Source: Chlorokybus atmophyticus
Lineage: Eukaryota; Streptophyta; Chlorokybophyceae; Chlorokybales; Chlorokybaceae
Reading direction: 5' to 3'
Assembly: GCA_009103225.1 (NCBI GenBank)
Contig: RHPI01001965.1
Span: forward strand, 15,114-79,113
Length of the DNA: 64,000 nucleotides
Below, piece by piece: positions 21,892 to 36,800 of the stretch. Position 1 is the stretch's first letter. The number at the start of each line of letters is the position of its first letter. The notes beneath the pieces are model-generated. The model saw nothing but the letters and a program-made list of their open reading frames with translations. It was not told the origin of the DNA and did no database searches. The translations under genes and the position numbers were made by a program.

Positions 21892-24800
21892 TGCATGTTG
21901 TTATGCCTTGAACCTCACCACGCACCGTGCATATCTTTATATCGCACCATCCAGCGACCCAGACTGAACAAACAACCCCCAACACTGTGCTCTTCAACAC
22001 AACTTGAAGGCAGCCAACACACCAGCATGGCAAAGACTTACCACCTGGAAGCACACTTTGTCGGTAACAAACATCAGCTGCATCTCCTTTTCAATGTCGA
22101 TGAAATCGTACTGAACGGATTCACTTCGACCGTGTTTTGGCACACACCAACTTGATTGCAATATGACATCGGAAGCGTGATCTGGCGCAATGAAGATCGC
22201 CTCGTGTCTCTGTCACGAGTTGATGCATTCACTCAGAATATTGTTGCAAAACAGTAATCAAATGTCAACGTGTGATTAAATGATGATAACACCAAGTTGA
22301 ACTCAATGACTAACCTGCAGCTGTTGAATGGGCTTCAAAAGGACAGCATGCGCAGCACGTCCATCGCTGGCAGCAGTCTGCAGAACCAACTGCAGGAATT
22401 GGTTCTGTAGCTGTGCAAGGTGCTGGATGATGGCCGTCGCGCAACCGGCATGCCTCTCCAAGCAAAAGACTTGAAGTGAGGTGTTGTAGTCGACGTAAGG
22501 AATCTTGATGTCATCGCGCTGACACTGTGTTGCAGGCAACACATGAGAGCAATCAAGTTGGAGTCTAGCATGCGCAACCGCAGCAAACTTTCAGGCTCAA
22601 TGTTGCTACACAAAACAGTGCCTATGTTGTGACGGCGGCAACAACTGACCTCAAAGCGGATGCTTTCGCCTGCGAGAGCATTCCAAGCGCTTTGAGCAGG
22701 TTCAAACACCTCGCTGCAAGCACACAAAGCAGCAAGGTGAGCCAAACCACGGAGAAACTGTTGGCAGCATTGTTGGCAACGTTCAGAAGACCGTGTAGAT
22801 TTGATGATGGCGCCTAAGACAATGCTGTATGTATAGCAATCTGATGATGCGGTGTATAGCATAGAGAACACCATACCTGCAGCCCGGTGCAATCCCCTGC
22901 AAGTAGCGCACGTCCCTTTCTACCGCTTGCATCCTTTGCCACTTTAGTCCGACGTGTTGACGTACATATTGCAGCCAGCGGAAGATGGGGAAGAGGTGCC
23001 GAACCTGCGGCAGCTCTTCAATCCATAACTTGCTACCTCCGCCTTTAGCGGGGGTAACAAGCAAGTGCAGCAACGGGTGCTGTGCCTGTTTGCTAGCATC
23101 TGCGTGCAAGGCAGCCTGCAGATGCTGCAACCCGCGTTCCTTCAAGTTGCAGAACAGGTGAGGTAGGTGACGTTGATAGTACTCTTCCGTCAAACTGTCA
23201 TTGGACATGCGCTCCTCCACCTGATGCTCAATACCATCAGGGGCAAGCCTGTCGCTGCAACTCTCTTTAAACGCTCTGGTTGTCTCTTGCAAGTGCTGCG
23301 CCAGAGTACCAACCACATGCGTACACCGCGACTCCCAATCAGTGCGCAGCTGCCCCGTCCAGAGCGGCCCAAATTGCGACAGTTGCTGGTCCATGCAAAT
23401 GCTGGGTAACAGTGCGTGCAGCAGCAAGCCACACTCCTCATCACTGCAGTCCAAGTATTCTCGCAGTTGCTGGCAGTCGCTGCTGACTTGCTCCAACAGT
23501 CTCTCATTGGCAAGTTCTTGAGCAGCTGCGTCATCTCGTGCAAGCAAAAGAACATCGCACGTGTTCAGTGCTTGCGCCGCTGCCAATGTAACACTCACAA
23601 GTGCGTGGAGTGCTCTGAACGATGCCGGCGACATCGCTCGGCGACTAAAGTACTTATCGGTCTTCACAACACCCGCCACATACCCTGCAAGAGACAGTAA
23701 CACGCAGCTGAGTGCTTGCAATGTCAGTCACAACAACGGGGCGCAAGAACACAACAGAAACTAAGCCTCCAACCTGGCTGCTCGGTCTCAGCACCTCCTT
23801 CAAACCTCTCATCGTCTATCCTACTGGTGTTGTCCGTTGGTTGATGCCTTATGCCACCAATGGGTGCCTTACAGGTCGAGCAAGATGCCTCCACCCACGG
23901 CTGGCCACATTCACCTATCATGAAAACGCAGCCACAACTGTTGCATTGGTATCTCACGAGGTTCTCTGCGCGCACTGCTTCTAGAGCGGCTGCCGTGTCA
24001 TCCGATGGTGAAGCAAGTATATACTCCTCCCTGCAGGCGCGTGCAAAAAACAAGTACCGAGGAAGTGCACTTGTGGCGCCAGCCGCTGTAGAAATGATGG
24101 CGATGTGAACAACAAGCCACACAAGGGGCAGGTTGTGCGAGGGAGTGTTCTCTGAAAGTGTCAGCATCCTCCCAAGCTGGCAATCAGCAAAGCAATTGAT
24201 GGCAAAAGCGCGTACCACCTGCAAAGCAAGCGCACAAGAACAGTCAATACCATGGCATTGTCAAGCTCTGAGTTGCAGAGTCAGCGCACATACTTGTACC
24301 GGAAACGCATCCCTGACTGTTTCAGCTATGCATGTGGCAATCTCCTCTTCCATTGGTTGCAGTGTACGATGCGCCCTTGGTATGTACAAACACAAGCAGA
24401 CCGCCGCCAGCAACATCGCTTGCATGGTTGTGCTCGCAGCATATCTGGCGAGCAGCGCTTGAATGGCAACACTGCGCTCCGCGGCCGTTGGTTGGTTCTG
24501 GATTGCAATTAGCTCACGAGCAGCGTCAGCGCATCCGGGTATCAAACGCCAGGGTTGAAACCCAAGCCTTGACATCTCTCCTGGAGACCAAGGCAGGTTT
24601 GCCAACGCCGGTAGGGCTTCCTGTAGCTGCCCAAAGCAGAGGCGCTTGACCTCAAACAAAGGCAAGTGAGCCCGCAAACACTTCAGTAGGTACACACTCA
24701 AAGCTGTCGAGCGGTCTCCCTGGACCGCAAGTGCTCGCCGGAGAGCGTCTGTAATTGGATCTGGTCGTGTTGTGCCAAGGTGCTCCTTGGCGTGTACACG

Positions 24801-27800
24801 CAACGAAGGGCGTACTACCGCTGCCGCAAAGGACAGTTCAATCGCACTTGCACGGGGATCCTGCAGTCTGTTCAAGGCAAGTTGCAATAACCGCTGCATG
24901 TTGGCATCTTCCCTGACGTAGTTCAACAGGCAGATATGCTCCAAGCAGTCAACAATCACGGTCAACAGCTCATATTTACTGGGAGTCAGCGACTGCTCAA
25001 AGGCCGTTTGCAGAGTCTGTATGTGAGGTTGAAAACTTGTCGTCAGGAGGGTGTGATCTAGGACAGCATTGTAAAAGGCGCACATGGCCGCCGGCTCATC
25101 CGAAGTTGCTGTCGCTGGACATGACCTCCTAGCGCTCAATATGAGCTGAGTAACAACGACCTGCATGTAATCGCCATAAGGGCACTCTGACGCCAGTTGC
25201 AGCAAGAACGCAGAAGCAACGGCTGCCACTTTGCCGGCTTCATCCCCACATGCCTCGAGACACTTGCGAATAGCAAATGCTCCGTAAGTCATGACAACTG
25301 TATGCTGCTCCTGCACGGGCTTCACCAAGTGCATAAGACTTCAGCAGTCCGGCAGCTCCTTGTAACAAAGGAGCTTGGTCATGACATTCATTGACGATGA
25401 ATGCCATCACACACTCAACTGCATGCACCAATGGCAGGATAGTTTCTTGTGCAGTACTCTCCGTGGCATCTGCGTCCAACACTAACAACATCTCACAAGC
25501 GCTTTGCCATATCTGCAGCTCCACAATCTCTGCGGAAGTCTCCGCAGGCTCATACTCGGGTGAGGCGTTGTGAGCCAGTAACAGCTCGCGCATGCTGATG
25601 CACTTCGAGACTTTTGAAACTGTCAGCGCCCACGCCTTCCAACTCCCAAAGGCAGTGCTGGTATCAGCTGCGGGCTTGAGCTTCTTACATATGGCAAGCT
25701 CCACACTTCTCTCCATTGTATCGGCACAGTGCTGCATGATGTCTATAGGAAGAGACAAGAGCAACTCCAACTGCTGCTTCCACTCCCTTTGAGAGTCCCA
25801 ACTCAGCATGTGCAGCAGCACGGGATGACTTAAGTGCGGCTGTTCAGCAAGTTGCGTTTGCACCAACTTCTGAAGAGCCAACTTCGCTGCGGGATGACCG
25901 CAACGAGAGTGCATGCTGTGCAATAGCATGTCTAAAAAGTCTTCAAAGTATAGCTCTATGTTCTGCAGGGGTATGATCGCCAATGCTTGTGGCAGCTGCC
26001 GATGCAGCAGTTGACAGAACTCCAACTTGTTATGTGGATCGGCAGCATTATTACTGTTTTGCAAGAATTGCGTGTACTGCACTTGCAAAGCTTGAACGCG
26101 TTCAAAATAAACAAAGCTGAAGGGCAACCTCAGCTCAGGGACTTCCGCCACTGTGAAGCAATTTGCTTCCACCCGCGTGCTTACAACTCCGCTTGGATCC
26201 ATGCAGCTACTGTCGCTGCACAGCTGTAACCATTGATGCTTGGTGGAGGCATCAAGCTGTGCATAGTTCTTCAACAGGCCTTTGCTCTCCAACATGTACA
26301 GCACCGCTGCAAGGGCCATCCTGACTCGCTCCTCAATAAACTGCAACTGCGCATCTTGAAGACTTCCCGCTGCATGGAGGCGGATCTTATCTTCTGCCAC
26401 AACCTCTTGCCAAGCGCTTTGAAGCTCCGTAAAGTTCTGAGACTCCAGCAACTCCACGACAGCAAGCATCAAGCAGTTCAGCAGCGCATGATCATCAACA
26501 ATCAGCGATACTGTCCACTTAACATGCTTGATAACCTCCTCTCCGACCCCCCAGCTGTAACGCAAGCAGATAAAGCTCCACATCAAACACTTCTGCACGG
26601 TTCCCGAAGTCCACTGCAGGTTGGATCGTAGCAGGGATGCTAACGTGGCGTTTACGCCCTGTTGTTGCCTGCATATATGCAATATTAAGCTGGCAGACAA
26701 GAATTAACATTTGCTGCTGTGCAAAGGTATGCGATGGGCTGTACAAGTTGTACCTGAGTACTTCCTTGGGTTGCACGCTGTCCACAAATGCGAGATGCCA
26801 GCCATAGTACATGTGCGATCTCCAGACAGGTGCATGTTGCGCCTCCCTGGCGAGGTGTACCAGCAGACAAATGTGACGTTTCCTTTCAAGCGGTGCCTTT
26901 GATGCGGCTCTGTGCTGCTCAGTCACAATCAAGCGAGTGAGGTGAATATGTTTGTAGTCCTCCACTCGCTCGCAACGGATGAGCATAAGTGCAGGATAAG
27001 TCGACTCATCATTGTACAACGACGTAAGCTCATCGCGTAGTAGCTTCTCTGAGCCGATCATGGCCAAACTTACGTCCTACAACACCATATCTTAGCGTGC
27101 GTTTGGTTTATGGCAACAGCACTTGCTGGTTTGTAGCAATGGGTGCAGAACAACGGGCATTCAAAACGCGCAGTGCAGCACTGACAATAGCCTACGCACC
27201 TTGGTGATAGGACATGGAGCTGTGAGCGTTTGACCATCATTGGCGGTACTGGCGAATGTGGTGATGAAGAGCATCAACCCGGAAGACTCAGCAGTGGCAT
27301 CGTGCTGAGCAAGATCAACCACAATGTGAGGTCGCACGCGACACAGTGGGCAACGGTATGCACAGCACAAGGCCTTGGAGCTTGCGCACCTGAATTGTGT
27401 GTGTCAGCAGAGACTCCAAGTTCCAACACGCATCATTCTTCCAGTATGACAGCTGCAGACTCTCCCATTCGATTGGTGCTGTGACAGCAAGTTGTGAACG
27501 CTGCGCACGCACCATGCCATCCGCAGAAGCCATTGCAATGATAGCTTGCTTGCATCTGCATACACTGCACATGTTGGAAACTGTACAAAGACACCCCCCC
27601 CCCCCCCCCCCCCNNNNNNNNNNNNNNNNNNNNNNNNNNNNNNNNNNNNNNNNNNNNNNNNNNNNNNNNNNNNNNNNNNNNNNNNNNNNNNNNNACCCCC
27701 CCCCCCCCCCCCCCTTCCTTCAAGTGCACCATTCTCCAGTGCAGCATGACTCAAACGGGCCAACAACAACACAATATTCAACGCTCTAACAATGCCTGAT

Positions 27801-30800
27801 CGCTTCCACCATCCCGACTGCAGTGCAGAACCAATGATGAGACCGTGCCGTCATTGAACCCTGGTATGAGGCTGTCAATGTTGATATTGAAGTCAATGGC
27901 GTTAATTCCCGGCTTAGGGGCAGGTAGCAACGAAGTCAACCAGCCTGTGAGCTTCCGAACAACAATCTGTTGGGGATAAGTGAGCACAGCAGAGTACGTG
28001 ACCTCTTGCTTCTCGAAGCGATTGAGGAATGGCGGGACAGCGCTGTCGACAGTCTGACTATCAACTAGCACGATGCATCGAAAATTCTCGTGCACGAAGC
28101 ACAGAGGGTTGCTAAAGGGTCCCAAAGCCACATGACAATGACGTTTCCCAGCAACAACAGTGTAGTGCTGCAAACCATGTTGAGTTAGTATGTGATGTAA
28201 GCCTGCTACCGCAATCAACCCTACCAATCCAACAGCATGCAGATAAGCAAGTAGCCAACAAGCCATGGTATAGCACGCACATAAACACGCACGCATATGG
28301 GCACATGCACGCACGCGCGCACACGCATGCAAACAATGGTTTGTGGCAGCCAACATCCTCCACCACAATGGCTCACCTGATTGAGAAGATCATACAGCGC
28401 ACCATATATGCTGCCAAGGTGCTTCAGCAAAATGCGCTGCCCTGTCTCCATTGCAAGTATTATTCTTTGAAGAGTGCGGTACCAATTGTTGTCACCAACA
28501 TCCTCTGGGAAGAAACTGCCATAGAGAATAGTAAGGTCATCAACCAAGGCTTCCAAGGCGTCCAGGCCGGAGTTGCCTTCAGTTATGAGCAGCAAGTGAC
28601 GGGCGTCAACATCAGACAAGTTGGAGGCAATGAGGTCCAACACAGAAGGGAGTTGCGATGGGTTAAAGTGAAACATGTGCATCTCAGCAAGGAACGCTTG
28701 TACAATGTCAGCCAACTGTGAAGGTATGCCACCAAAATTGCGGGCCACAGCCAGGACAAGCGCACGTTCGGAGAAGTCTGCTCGGCTTGTAGCGCGCACT
28801 ACCGTATAGTAGTCACGTAGGCCATGAAAGTCACCCCGCCGCTGCTGCTGTACATGTTTGTGGTATGCTCTTGCCAGCGCTTGCAACTGAATGTACCACA
28901 AATGCATGCCCTTTGCATGGTTGTCAATGCCGCATATCAGCCGCAGTCTCAGCTAGGTCCTCCTGGTCTGGTGCATGCCTTGATATGTGGATTGCACGGT
29001 TCATCTTGGATGCATCCAATGACCAGTTGCTTATGCCGACCACTGCAACTTGTGAGCGTTGAGATGTGGTGGGCTCCAGCAGACTGTGCAGTACCTGCGG
29101 AAGCAAGTCAATGTGGTTACTGTTGACACCCAACAAAGTAACTCAGTGCAGTGGGCTGCACTTCAACACATAGCTTTTGGAACAATGCCTATAGCGCATG
29201 CATTGGCCCAGTTGGCACACAGCAGGAGATTGAAAGATGTAACTGGCTTTTTCCCATCTCTCATCGGTACAATGAGACTGGAGCACAATGCCCTTTTCAC
29301 CTTGAGAGGTTTATGCCTGGACAACTCAGCCAGCCTAAGCTCGTCTAAGAAAACAACTGGAAGCAGCACGCCGGTTGAGGTTCCTGCAACGGTGTTGCCA
29401 GGATTGTTGGCTCTTTCTAGCTTTTCGTGAGCCCTTTGGAAAACCTGCAGATACACACTCATAAGCTGAAGGATGCCTGCACAGCACGTGCATACCTTCG
29501 CCACAATGTGTTTGACCTGTTGTATGCCATCAGAGGTTGAAGACTCAGAGCCTTGAAAAGACACGAACGCCACTTCCGGCAGCTCTGCAAACATGGGTCT
29601 GCTCGAGTCCATGCCCCGCATGTTGCTGTAAAACAAGAGCAATGAGTTTCAACAGTGGAAACGAACACAAAATGACACCTGCAATGAGCACGTCTGCAGG
29701 CTTGAACTTGCGCACCTTTAATTATGCTCATAGACAGAGATTTGCTGCAGCCCGGGCGCCCAATAATAAATATGGGAATGCGATTCAGTATGCAAACCAG
29801 AGACACGAATACATTTTCTCTGAGAGCCCTGTTCTTGGCAATGCGCTGCGGCAGCTCCATGGCATCAAGCAACGCCAGCTCCGTCTCACGCATGACGTGA
29901 CTGGGTGCATCATTGCTGCAGGGCACTTTGTGCTTTACAAACTGACGGGCTACAAGTATGGGGTAGTCGGTAGCAGACATGCCATGACTTGCTGGCGGCA
30001 ACCGCAATTGATAGCACGTGGTGAGAGCATGCATGATTGCTCGCTCATGGAATGTCAGGGCCGCAGTGCGCCCGTTGGAGTTACCATTGGTTCCTGTTTT
30101 CATTCCCAACTGCGTTGTCATTAAAAAGTCCTCTAACCACGCAACAAGTGCAATGCAGCGCTGCACGTCGCGCAAACTGACACTCCAATCGCCACAAGTA
30201 GCACGAACTTCTTGTTGCGTTCTCGACAGGAGGTCTACCAAAAGGTCTCTGTGCCATGGAGAAGGCCGCCCAAAACCAGCCAGGGTGACCATAGCTCTGA
30301 TGTAGCTACGCTCTGTGTTGTTATCCAAAACACCATAATCCCAGACGTACTGCAGCATAGCATCCGGAAGCGGTTGTACATCGTACAGTAGCTTGCTGTG
30401 CGCATCCTGCTGGACATCAGCATGCACAAGGCCCACGCTCCTACCAATGGTTTCTCGCAGCACATACGGATTGCATGCCGCCAGCAGAACCAACCCTGTG
30501 TGAAGAGGTCGACCATTCAATTGTCTGTGGCACAGGAGCGAGTTCATGAGGCCCATGTGCATGCACGTGTTGATCTCGTCCAGAAAAACCCAAACAAGCC
30601 CATGATTGCTGGTATTCAAGTGCCGTGGTACATCGCCTTGCTCAGCCGTAATTGCTAGCTGTTGCGCTTGCTCAACAAAGGCCACTATCTGCTCCTCTGT
30701 TACACTAGCGTGCACATTGAGAATCTGGAATCGGTTGCCAATGATGCCCGCTGCATTGGCTAGCGTCCTCAACAGGCTGGTCTTTCCACAACCTGTACTC

Positions 30801-33800
30801 CCCATCACAATGACATGTGTGCGTGCGCGAACACGCACCAAAATCATACCCATCTTGAGCAGGTTATCCACGGTCATCACGTAATCTCCCTCTTGTTCAG
30901 GCAGTCTTCCTGCAATGAGCTGCAGCTTGTCCCCAAGCTGCTCTGGACTCAGCTCCTCCAAAGGCATTCTGAGCTCATTCTGCAACATTCGCTGGCCTGC
31001 TGTGTTGCGCTGCGTCTGGCTATCAAGGTACTGCTGAAGTGGCGCTGCCAATTTGGTGCGGTTGGCACGTAACACAGTGATGCAGTTACCGTCAGCGTGA
31101 AACATGACGAAGAAGTATGCACATTCCTCCCACCTAGGAACATCAATGTCCTGTTCAAGCAGCACTGGCTCGCCGGTTGAGGCAAGACGCGAGGTCAATG
31201 CTTGCTGCAGGGTCGCTCGCTTTGGTTGGTGCACAACAAACTGCTTGGCAACAGCAATGAATGACTCAGAGACCGAACGCCGAACACCAGGAACTTGTGA
31301 GTTCTCAACCTTGAAGAACACTGCTGTCGTTAGTGTCCGCAGCTGCACTGCTAGCACATCCAAAAGCATCGTCATAGTTGCAAAGGAGATGAAGCTCGAG
31401 GTAGTAGTGTTATTGAGAAGGTACTTTGTTAGCAGCTGTTTGCAGATGGTAGGCTCAATGCGCCGGGCGCCAAACTGGATGTCACGAGCATCTATGCTGC
31501 CATCATCCAAAGCCAACAGACAGTCGCACACAACGCGAGCTGCACTGTGGGGGTCATCTGGCACGGCGTAAGTGGCCATGAGATCATCGCTGCAGTGATG
31601 CCGCTCAAGCCAGGTTCAGACGCTCAATGTCTTCAACAGAGTCTCTCGAGGAGTGTTTGCCACTTCCACATAAACAAGCGCAGCCCCGCTTATCAACCCA
31701 GTAATATGAAAAGCATTATCTGCCGAGGCAATGCTGCCAAGTAGAAGCAACTCGGCAAGCCATAAGTTGAGGACCTGTGCATCATGCACAAGGGATACAT
31801 CAAGATGCAAAACAGCCTGAGCAGGATCCCAATTGCTTGCCCTGAGCTTCTTCACCAGCAATGCACGTGTCAATGGCCCGCTCAGCAACACCGAAGCAAC
31901 GCCAAGCCCCTTGCATGCTGCTTGCTGCTTGATCCAGAATGTTTTACCCATCCCAGACTTTGAGGAGCTTACAAACGTAACATGCTACAGTTGCTGTTTC
32001 GTCAAGTTTGGGATGACGTTATTGATTGCAATTGGCAGGTGGACAAGGTGGCGAAAACTTTGCTCCAACAGGGAAGGCACTCCCTGCGCATCCCGCGAGC
32101 ACTGCAAAAGCACCAAATGATGACAGCTTGCAGGAAATTCAATTGCGCGGACCGCTTGCACAAGCCTGGTCTGCAATGAAAATTGTCACTGCTCAATGCC
32201 AAGAATAAAATGTGGTGATGTAACCAGAAACTCTTGACACCGCTGAATAGAGAGCTCCAACTCATCCCAGCAAGTCAACTTGTCGCAAACTAGAACTTGC
32301 GTGCAATGAGGAAACTGACCCACCAATCCGGAGTAAGAAAGCATAGTCTCCATCAACGTTAGGTGATCCTCTGCTACAACAACACACATGGCGCTGCCGG
32401 CCAACGCAGTCTGCATGCTGCTGAGCACCTCGTCCTTTGTCTCAGAGTCAATGAGCATCAATGCGAAATCAACATTGTCCTGTTGGGCGTTATTTAAGAG
32501 CCTTGCTGTACGCTCAAGCCGCTCTGCAGGGTTTTAATTGTCGACTGCAAAGGAGGCAACACTTGCACGTGCATCCGAGGCCATGCTAGCCGCCACCTGC
32601 CGATCAGGGATGATACGCTGCAACAGATGCAAACCAGCAGGGATCTTGCTTTCAGCAGTATCGGATTGCAAGGGTTCCAACAGATAGTTCGCAACAGCCC
32701 ACAGCTGCTCTGGTAAGAAGTGTAACACCACAGGGTAACTCGTGCGTACGCGGAAGAGCACAGCACGCCATTGCTCTAGCTCACCTGTTAAGACACGAGC
32801 ATCTTCTTCAAGATCTCTAGCATTGACATGCCGTTCCCGGCGTTGAAGGTGGTCGAAATGCCCAAGAGCAACCAACGCGTTTAACAGCTCCGCGTAGCCA
32901 AACGCGCGATCAACTTGAACAATGAATGCCCCAAGCACCACCCTGGTGGTAGGCAGCCCACCATGTGCCTCAACTGCAGATGTCTTGTTCTCAGCTCCGG
33001 TCCAGTACAGCAGCGCACGACTACGGTAATCTTGCAACTGCATTGAAGACAACTTCAAGCTGCACGCATTGTCGCAAGAGTTGTCAACAACCACTAACGC
33101 AGGGGAGTATGTGCGTGTTGAGTCAATGGAAAACGTGTACTCTCCATGTTCAGCTCGTTTGACGATGCTGAAGATCTGATCGCCTCTAGCAGCCACTGTG
33201 TTGTAGAGGTTCCGTAACCCGTGCAAGTGCCCACGGCATTCTACAAGCTGTGCTGGGATAGATTCGCAAGGGTTGCTGGCAATCTGCTGCCTCAACTTCT
33301 GAAGCAATGTGGCAATGCTGTCGCATTTGACAAAAAAGGGTTTAAGAAAGCGCGGGACGGTAGCCAAATCCCTGATCACCCCTGCCTGTATGAAAGTATC
33401 TGAGAATTCAGCTGCTTCCACTAGTCTGGAAAGGTTCTCGTCTTGGATTACTTGCAAAAACTTCAATAACTCTTGCGATTGCGCCAATTGCTCGATCACA
33501 GCCACGTGGTGCGCTTCGTCAAGATCAAACAACAGACGCGAGGCTGACGTTGTGATGGCAATCACATGCTCCAAAGAAAGAAACAGGCTTGTCAGGTAAG
33601 GAGCTGTAGTCAATGACCTCCAGAACAGCCTTGAAGTCGTTGTCTGACCCTTCCTCTGATGTTTCGATCAAGTGCATGCACCCAGCAAGGTCAGTGCACC
33701 TCTTGCTAATGTGAGGAATGTTGGACATCATTCTCAGTAGGCCTTGAGGATCGGCTCCACCCACGCCATCACATTGTTTCTTGGCCAGCAGAAAGTCGGA

Positions 33801-36800
33801 CTCAAACCCTTCAAGAGGGCACGCTGGAGGCCACACTGATCTCAAGTTACGCAAGGTAATCTGGCCTACCAATTCTCGTTGCAACAGCGGCCGCCAAGCA
33901 GCCAACCATTGCGTATGCGCTTTGGCAACGTGCTCTGCACAGTCAACAAGAAGCAGTGCTCTCCCTTCAGACTCGTCAAAGGAGTTCGTCCACAAGTGGA
34001 CAAACGAAAGTGACCGACGCAGCTCGTGGGCTTGCAGCAAAAGGGGCATTACTCGATCATATTGCACAAGCTCCTGCCGTACCTCATGCAGGCTCATGGT
34101 ATTGCGTCTGGAGTTACCAAAGCGCTGCTGCCACTCTGCTAAGTCGCCCACCATGACCTTCAGGCCACTCACCAATTTCAAAAATGTCAAAACAGCTGTA
34201 TAGGCCTGACTACACCTGCCAATATCAGCTCTCAAGACATCAAGATCCTGTTGGGTAGGGAGTGCTGCTTGTGCTGTGAGTAGATGGTGCAATATCACTT
34301 CGTCTGTGCAGGTGCTGAGCAGCTGCTGGAGGTCTTGATAAGCACACTGATTGCCGCCGGTACACAACAGCTCACTTGCTTGATGGAGCCACGCCACAAC
34401 ACGATAAGCCGGATGCGATGACACATTCACCTCTGGCCACCGTCTCTTACCATCTAGCAGTGTTCTTACAGCGGGCAGCCAAAAGCCCTCAGGTGTGATC
34501 GCTTGCAAGGCAATGCGTGGAATGGATGACGGGAAACTTTGTGTCTGCAGTCTGAAAGCCAGTCTAAGAAGGTTGCAGATTAGCTCAAATGCTTGGCTGT
34601 TCTCGCGGAAATTGGTACAGCATACAGCATTCCAAAGCTCCACCACATCGCTAGCTGACCCTGCTGCTGCCCACCGCCATTCCAAAGCCTTGTGTGCTGC
34701 ATGTCTGTAGCCGGTTTGCACAACAACTGGCCACTTGGTAAGCGCATGTACCCCAGTTACAAAAGACTCCAGAGGGCACTGTTGTACGAGGATTGTCACC
34801 TTCTCCACCAATTCCTTCACCGTCCCCACATGAAGGTCCTCGCAGCTTGCCATGAGCTGGGCGCAAGCAAATGTTGTTCAAGTTCTGGTTATCGCATCAC
34901 ATCTACCGATGTACTGCAACCTTACCTTCTCCACAGCTTGGAATGCATCGACCGGGTTCAGGGGCTGTAGGGAATTTACCATTGTAGTACACCACGTGCA
35001 GCAGCTTTGAGTGATGGCTGCAACAGCTTCGGGCACATGTTCGCTGCATAATATGCCTGGCAATACTGCCAAGAATGCACTGTTTTGCGGCTTATGGTTG
35101 CAACTGTGCGCAAGTTGCTGAAGCAAGTCAAGCTTGGCCGTCCGTGAGTAGTGGTCAGCCAGAATGTCACCAAGTATTACCAGATCTTGATGCTCAACCA
35201 GTACACCGGCGATGGCGCGCCGTGACACTTCTGCTTGGAACAGATTGTTGATGGCGGTCAGCATGCCCACTCTCTCGCAATGAGTCCGTGCTGGTGTGCA
35301 AGACGCCGAGGAAAGCAGCTAGTGATTTGATGTCTGGTGCGGCGGCCAGCACAGCGTGAATGTTTTTCACCAGTTGATGATTTCCACAGGGATCTGTGAT
35401 GATGTACGTGGCGAGTGCCGTGAACCTGTTGCTGGTTGCCTTGGTGCATTCATATACAGAAGCCAACCAAGTCAACTCTGGATAAAAATGCAGAAGCCAG
35501 GGTGCACCTTCCAACCATGCTGATGTTACTGTTGCCAACAAGGGCACTATTCTTTGCAAGCAGGCGTGCAGCTCCTCATGATACACAACAGCACCCGGCA
35601 GCGCCAAGCTTGTTCCTTTGCCCAGCATCTCAAAAATGCCGAGTAAAGGCAATCGGTTGAGCTCGTCACCGTCTGCTGACTGCAGTTGCAAGCACATGGT
35701 GACATACTGGCTTGCCGCCATGCACACCACCAGCTTTGCGTGCCAGCTGAGCTCCTCTGTGTGCTGAGGCGCACTGCGTTCGGTTTGACCCCAAATTTCT
35801 TGTAACTCCATGAGCACATCAGCCGCAGACAATAACCCAAATGCGCCTCCGGAGCTCAAAGCAAGCTGTTGATGCAGCTGATAGAGACACTGCTGCGCAA
35901 CTTGCAATCGGTTGCTAGAGTCACTGTTGGTGCCGAGTTGATTCCATTAAATCCAAGAGACGTAAGACGAATAACATTGCAGTGGAGGCAGAAGGGGCCC
36001 CTCCAGGTTCAAACCCATACCGGGCGTCAGAACTTGATACACATGAACTGGATCATGTACTTCAGGAAGTTGTAACTTGTATTGAGATGACCTCGTTCGC
36101 ACCTCACCTTTAAAAATCTTTCCCCACCAGGCTCGCTTCCTCACTGCTTCAATCTGAAAGTTGAAGATCCTACCCTGTAGCGGTGGGCACTGTACCGTGA
36201 ACACGGCACAATTCTGGAGAGATACCCCTTGCAGCTGGTGAAGTCGCTGACCCACAACCACGGCGAAGTCATGCATGTCGGCAACCTGGGCTGTGACTGC
36301 CAAGTGAAAGACAACTCTGAGTGGTGCAGTTGTGCGGGGCACAGCTGATGACGTTGCCAGCAAATTGCCTGCCCCAATCGGTGGAGAAAGGCTTGTTGTT
36401 GGAAATGAATTGACAGGTTGTCTGTGATAGGAGGCAACGGAGCCAGGATTGCTCTGCATCGATATCTGCGAGATTGACTGCTCTCTGACTTGGCCCTTCC
36501 CTGGCTGCAAGCACCGAATGACAGGTTGGTTGCCGGCACCAAGTTCTGAACAACGTGAATCACCACCACCAAGTGCTGAAAGCGCTTGATTGTGCTGGCT
36601 GTGTATGTGTCAGGCTTACTGTGGTGACGTAACCAGTAAGTGCAGTTTCCTCGCGTGGCATCGCTTTCTGTGAGCCTACCCTGATTTGGCCCTTTCCTCG
36701 CAAATACCGAATAACAACTTATTTGCTGGCACCAAGCTTCGGACAACGTGAAATACCACCACCAAGCGCTTGAAAGCGCTTGATTGTGCTGGCTGTGTAT

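Noticed and set aside
27320-27370. RING-like CPLC in the RNF213-like gene
   Set aside because: Only one Cys pair is seen. The other ligands expected of a C3HC4 RING are not in frame nearby, and the position precedes the ICLLVHLA block, not the usual RING site.
27397-27789. Long ORFs on both strands with poly-Pro or poly-Gly
   Set aside because: They cross the N gap and its poly-C flanks, so they are artefacts.
31616-32536. Reassigned stop codons
   Set aside because: All three stop types occur in this frame, and TANGO2, prefoldin 6 and PIGB end correctly at TAG, TAA and TGA.
33781-34203. Plus-strand ORF of 140 codons
   Set aside because: Antisense to a strong RNF213-like coding block; composition is Ser/Arg-rich as expected of a shadow.
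36005-36020. B-box-like GGTTCAAACCC
   Set aside because: No A-box or tRNA fold nearby; it lies inside RNF213-like coding sequence.
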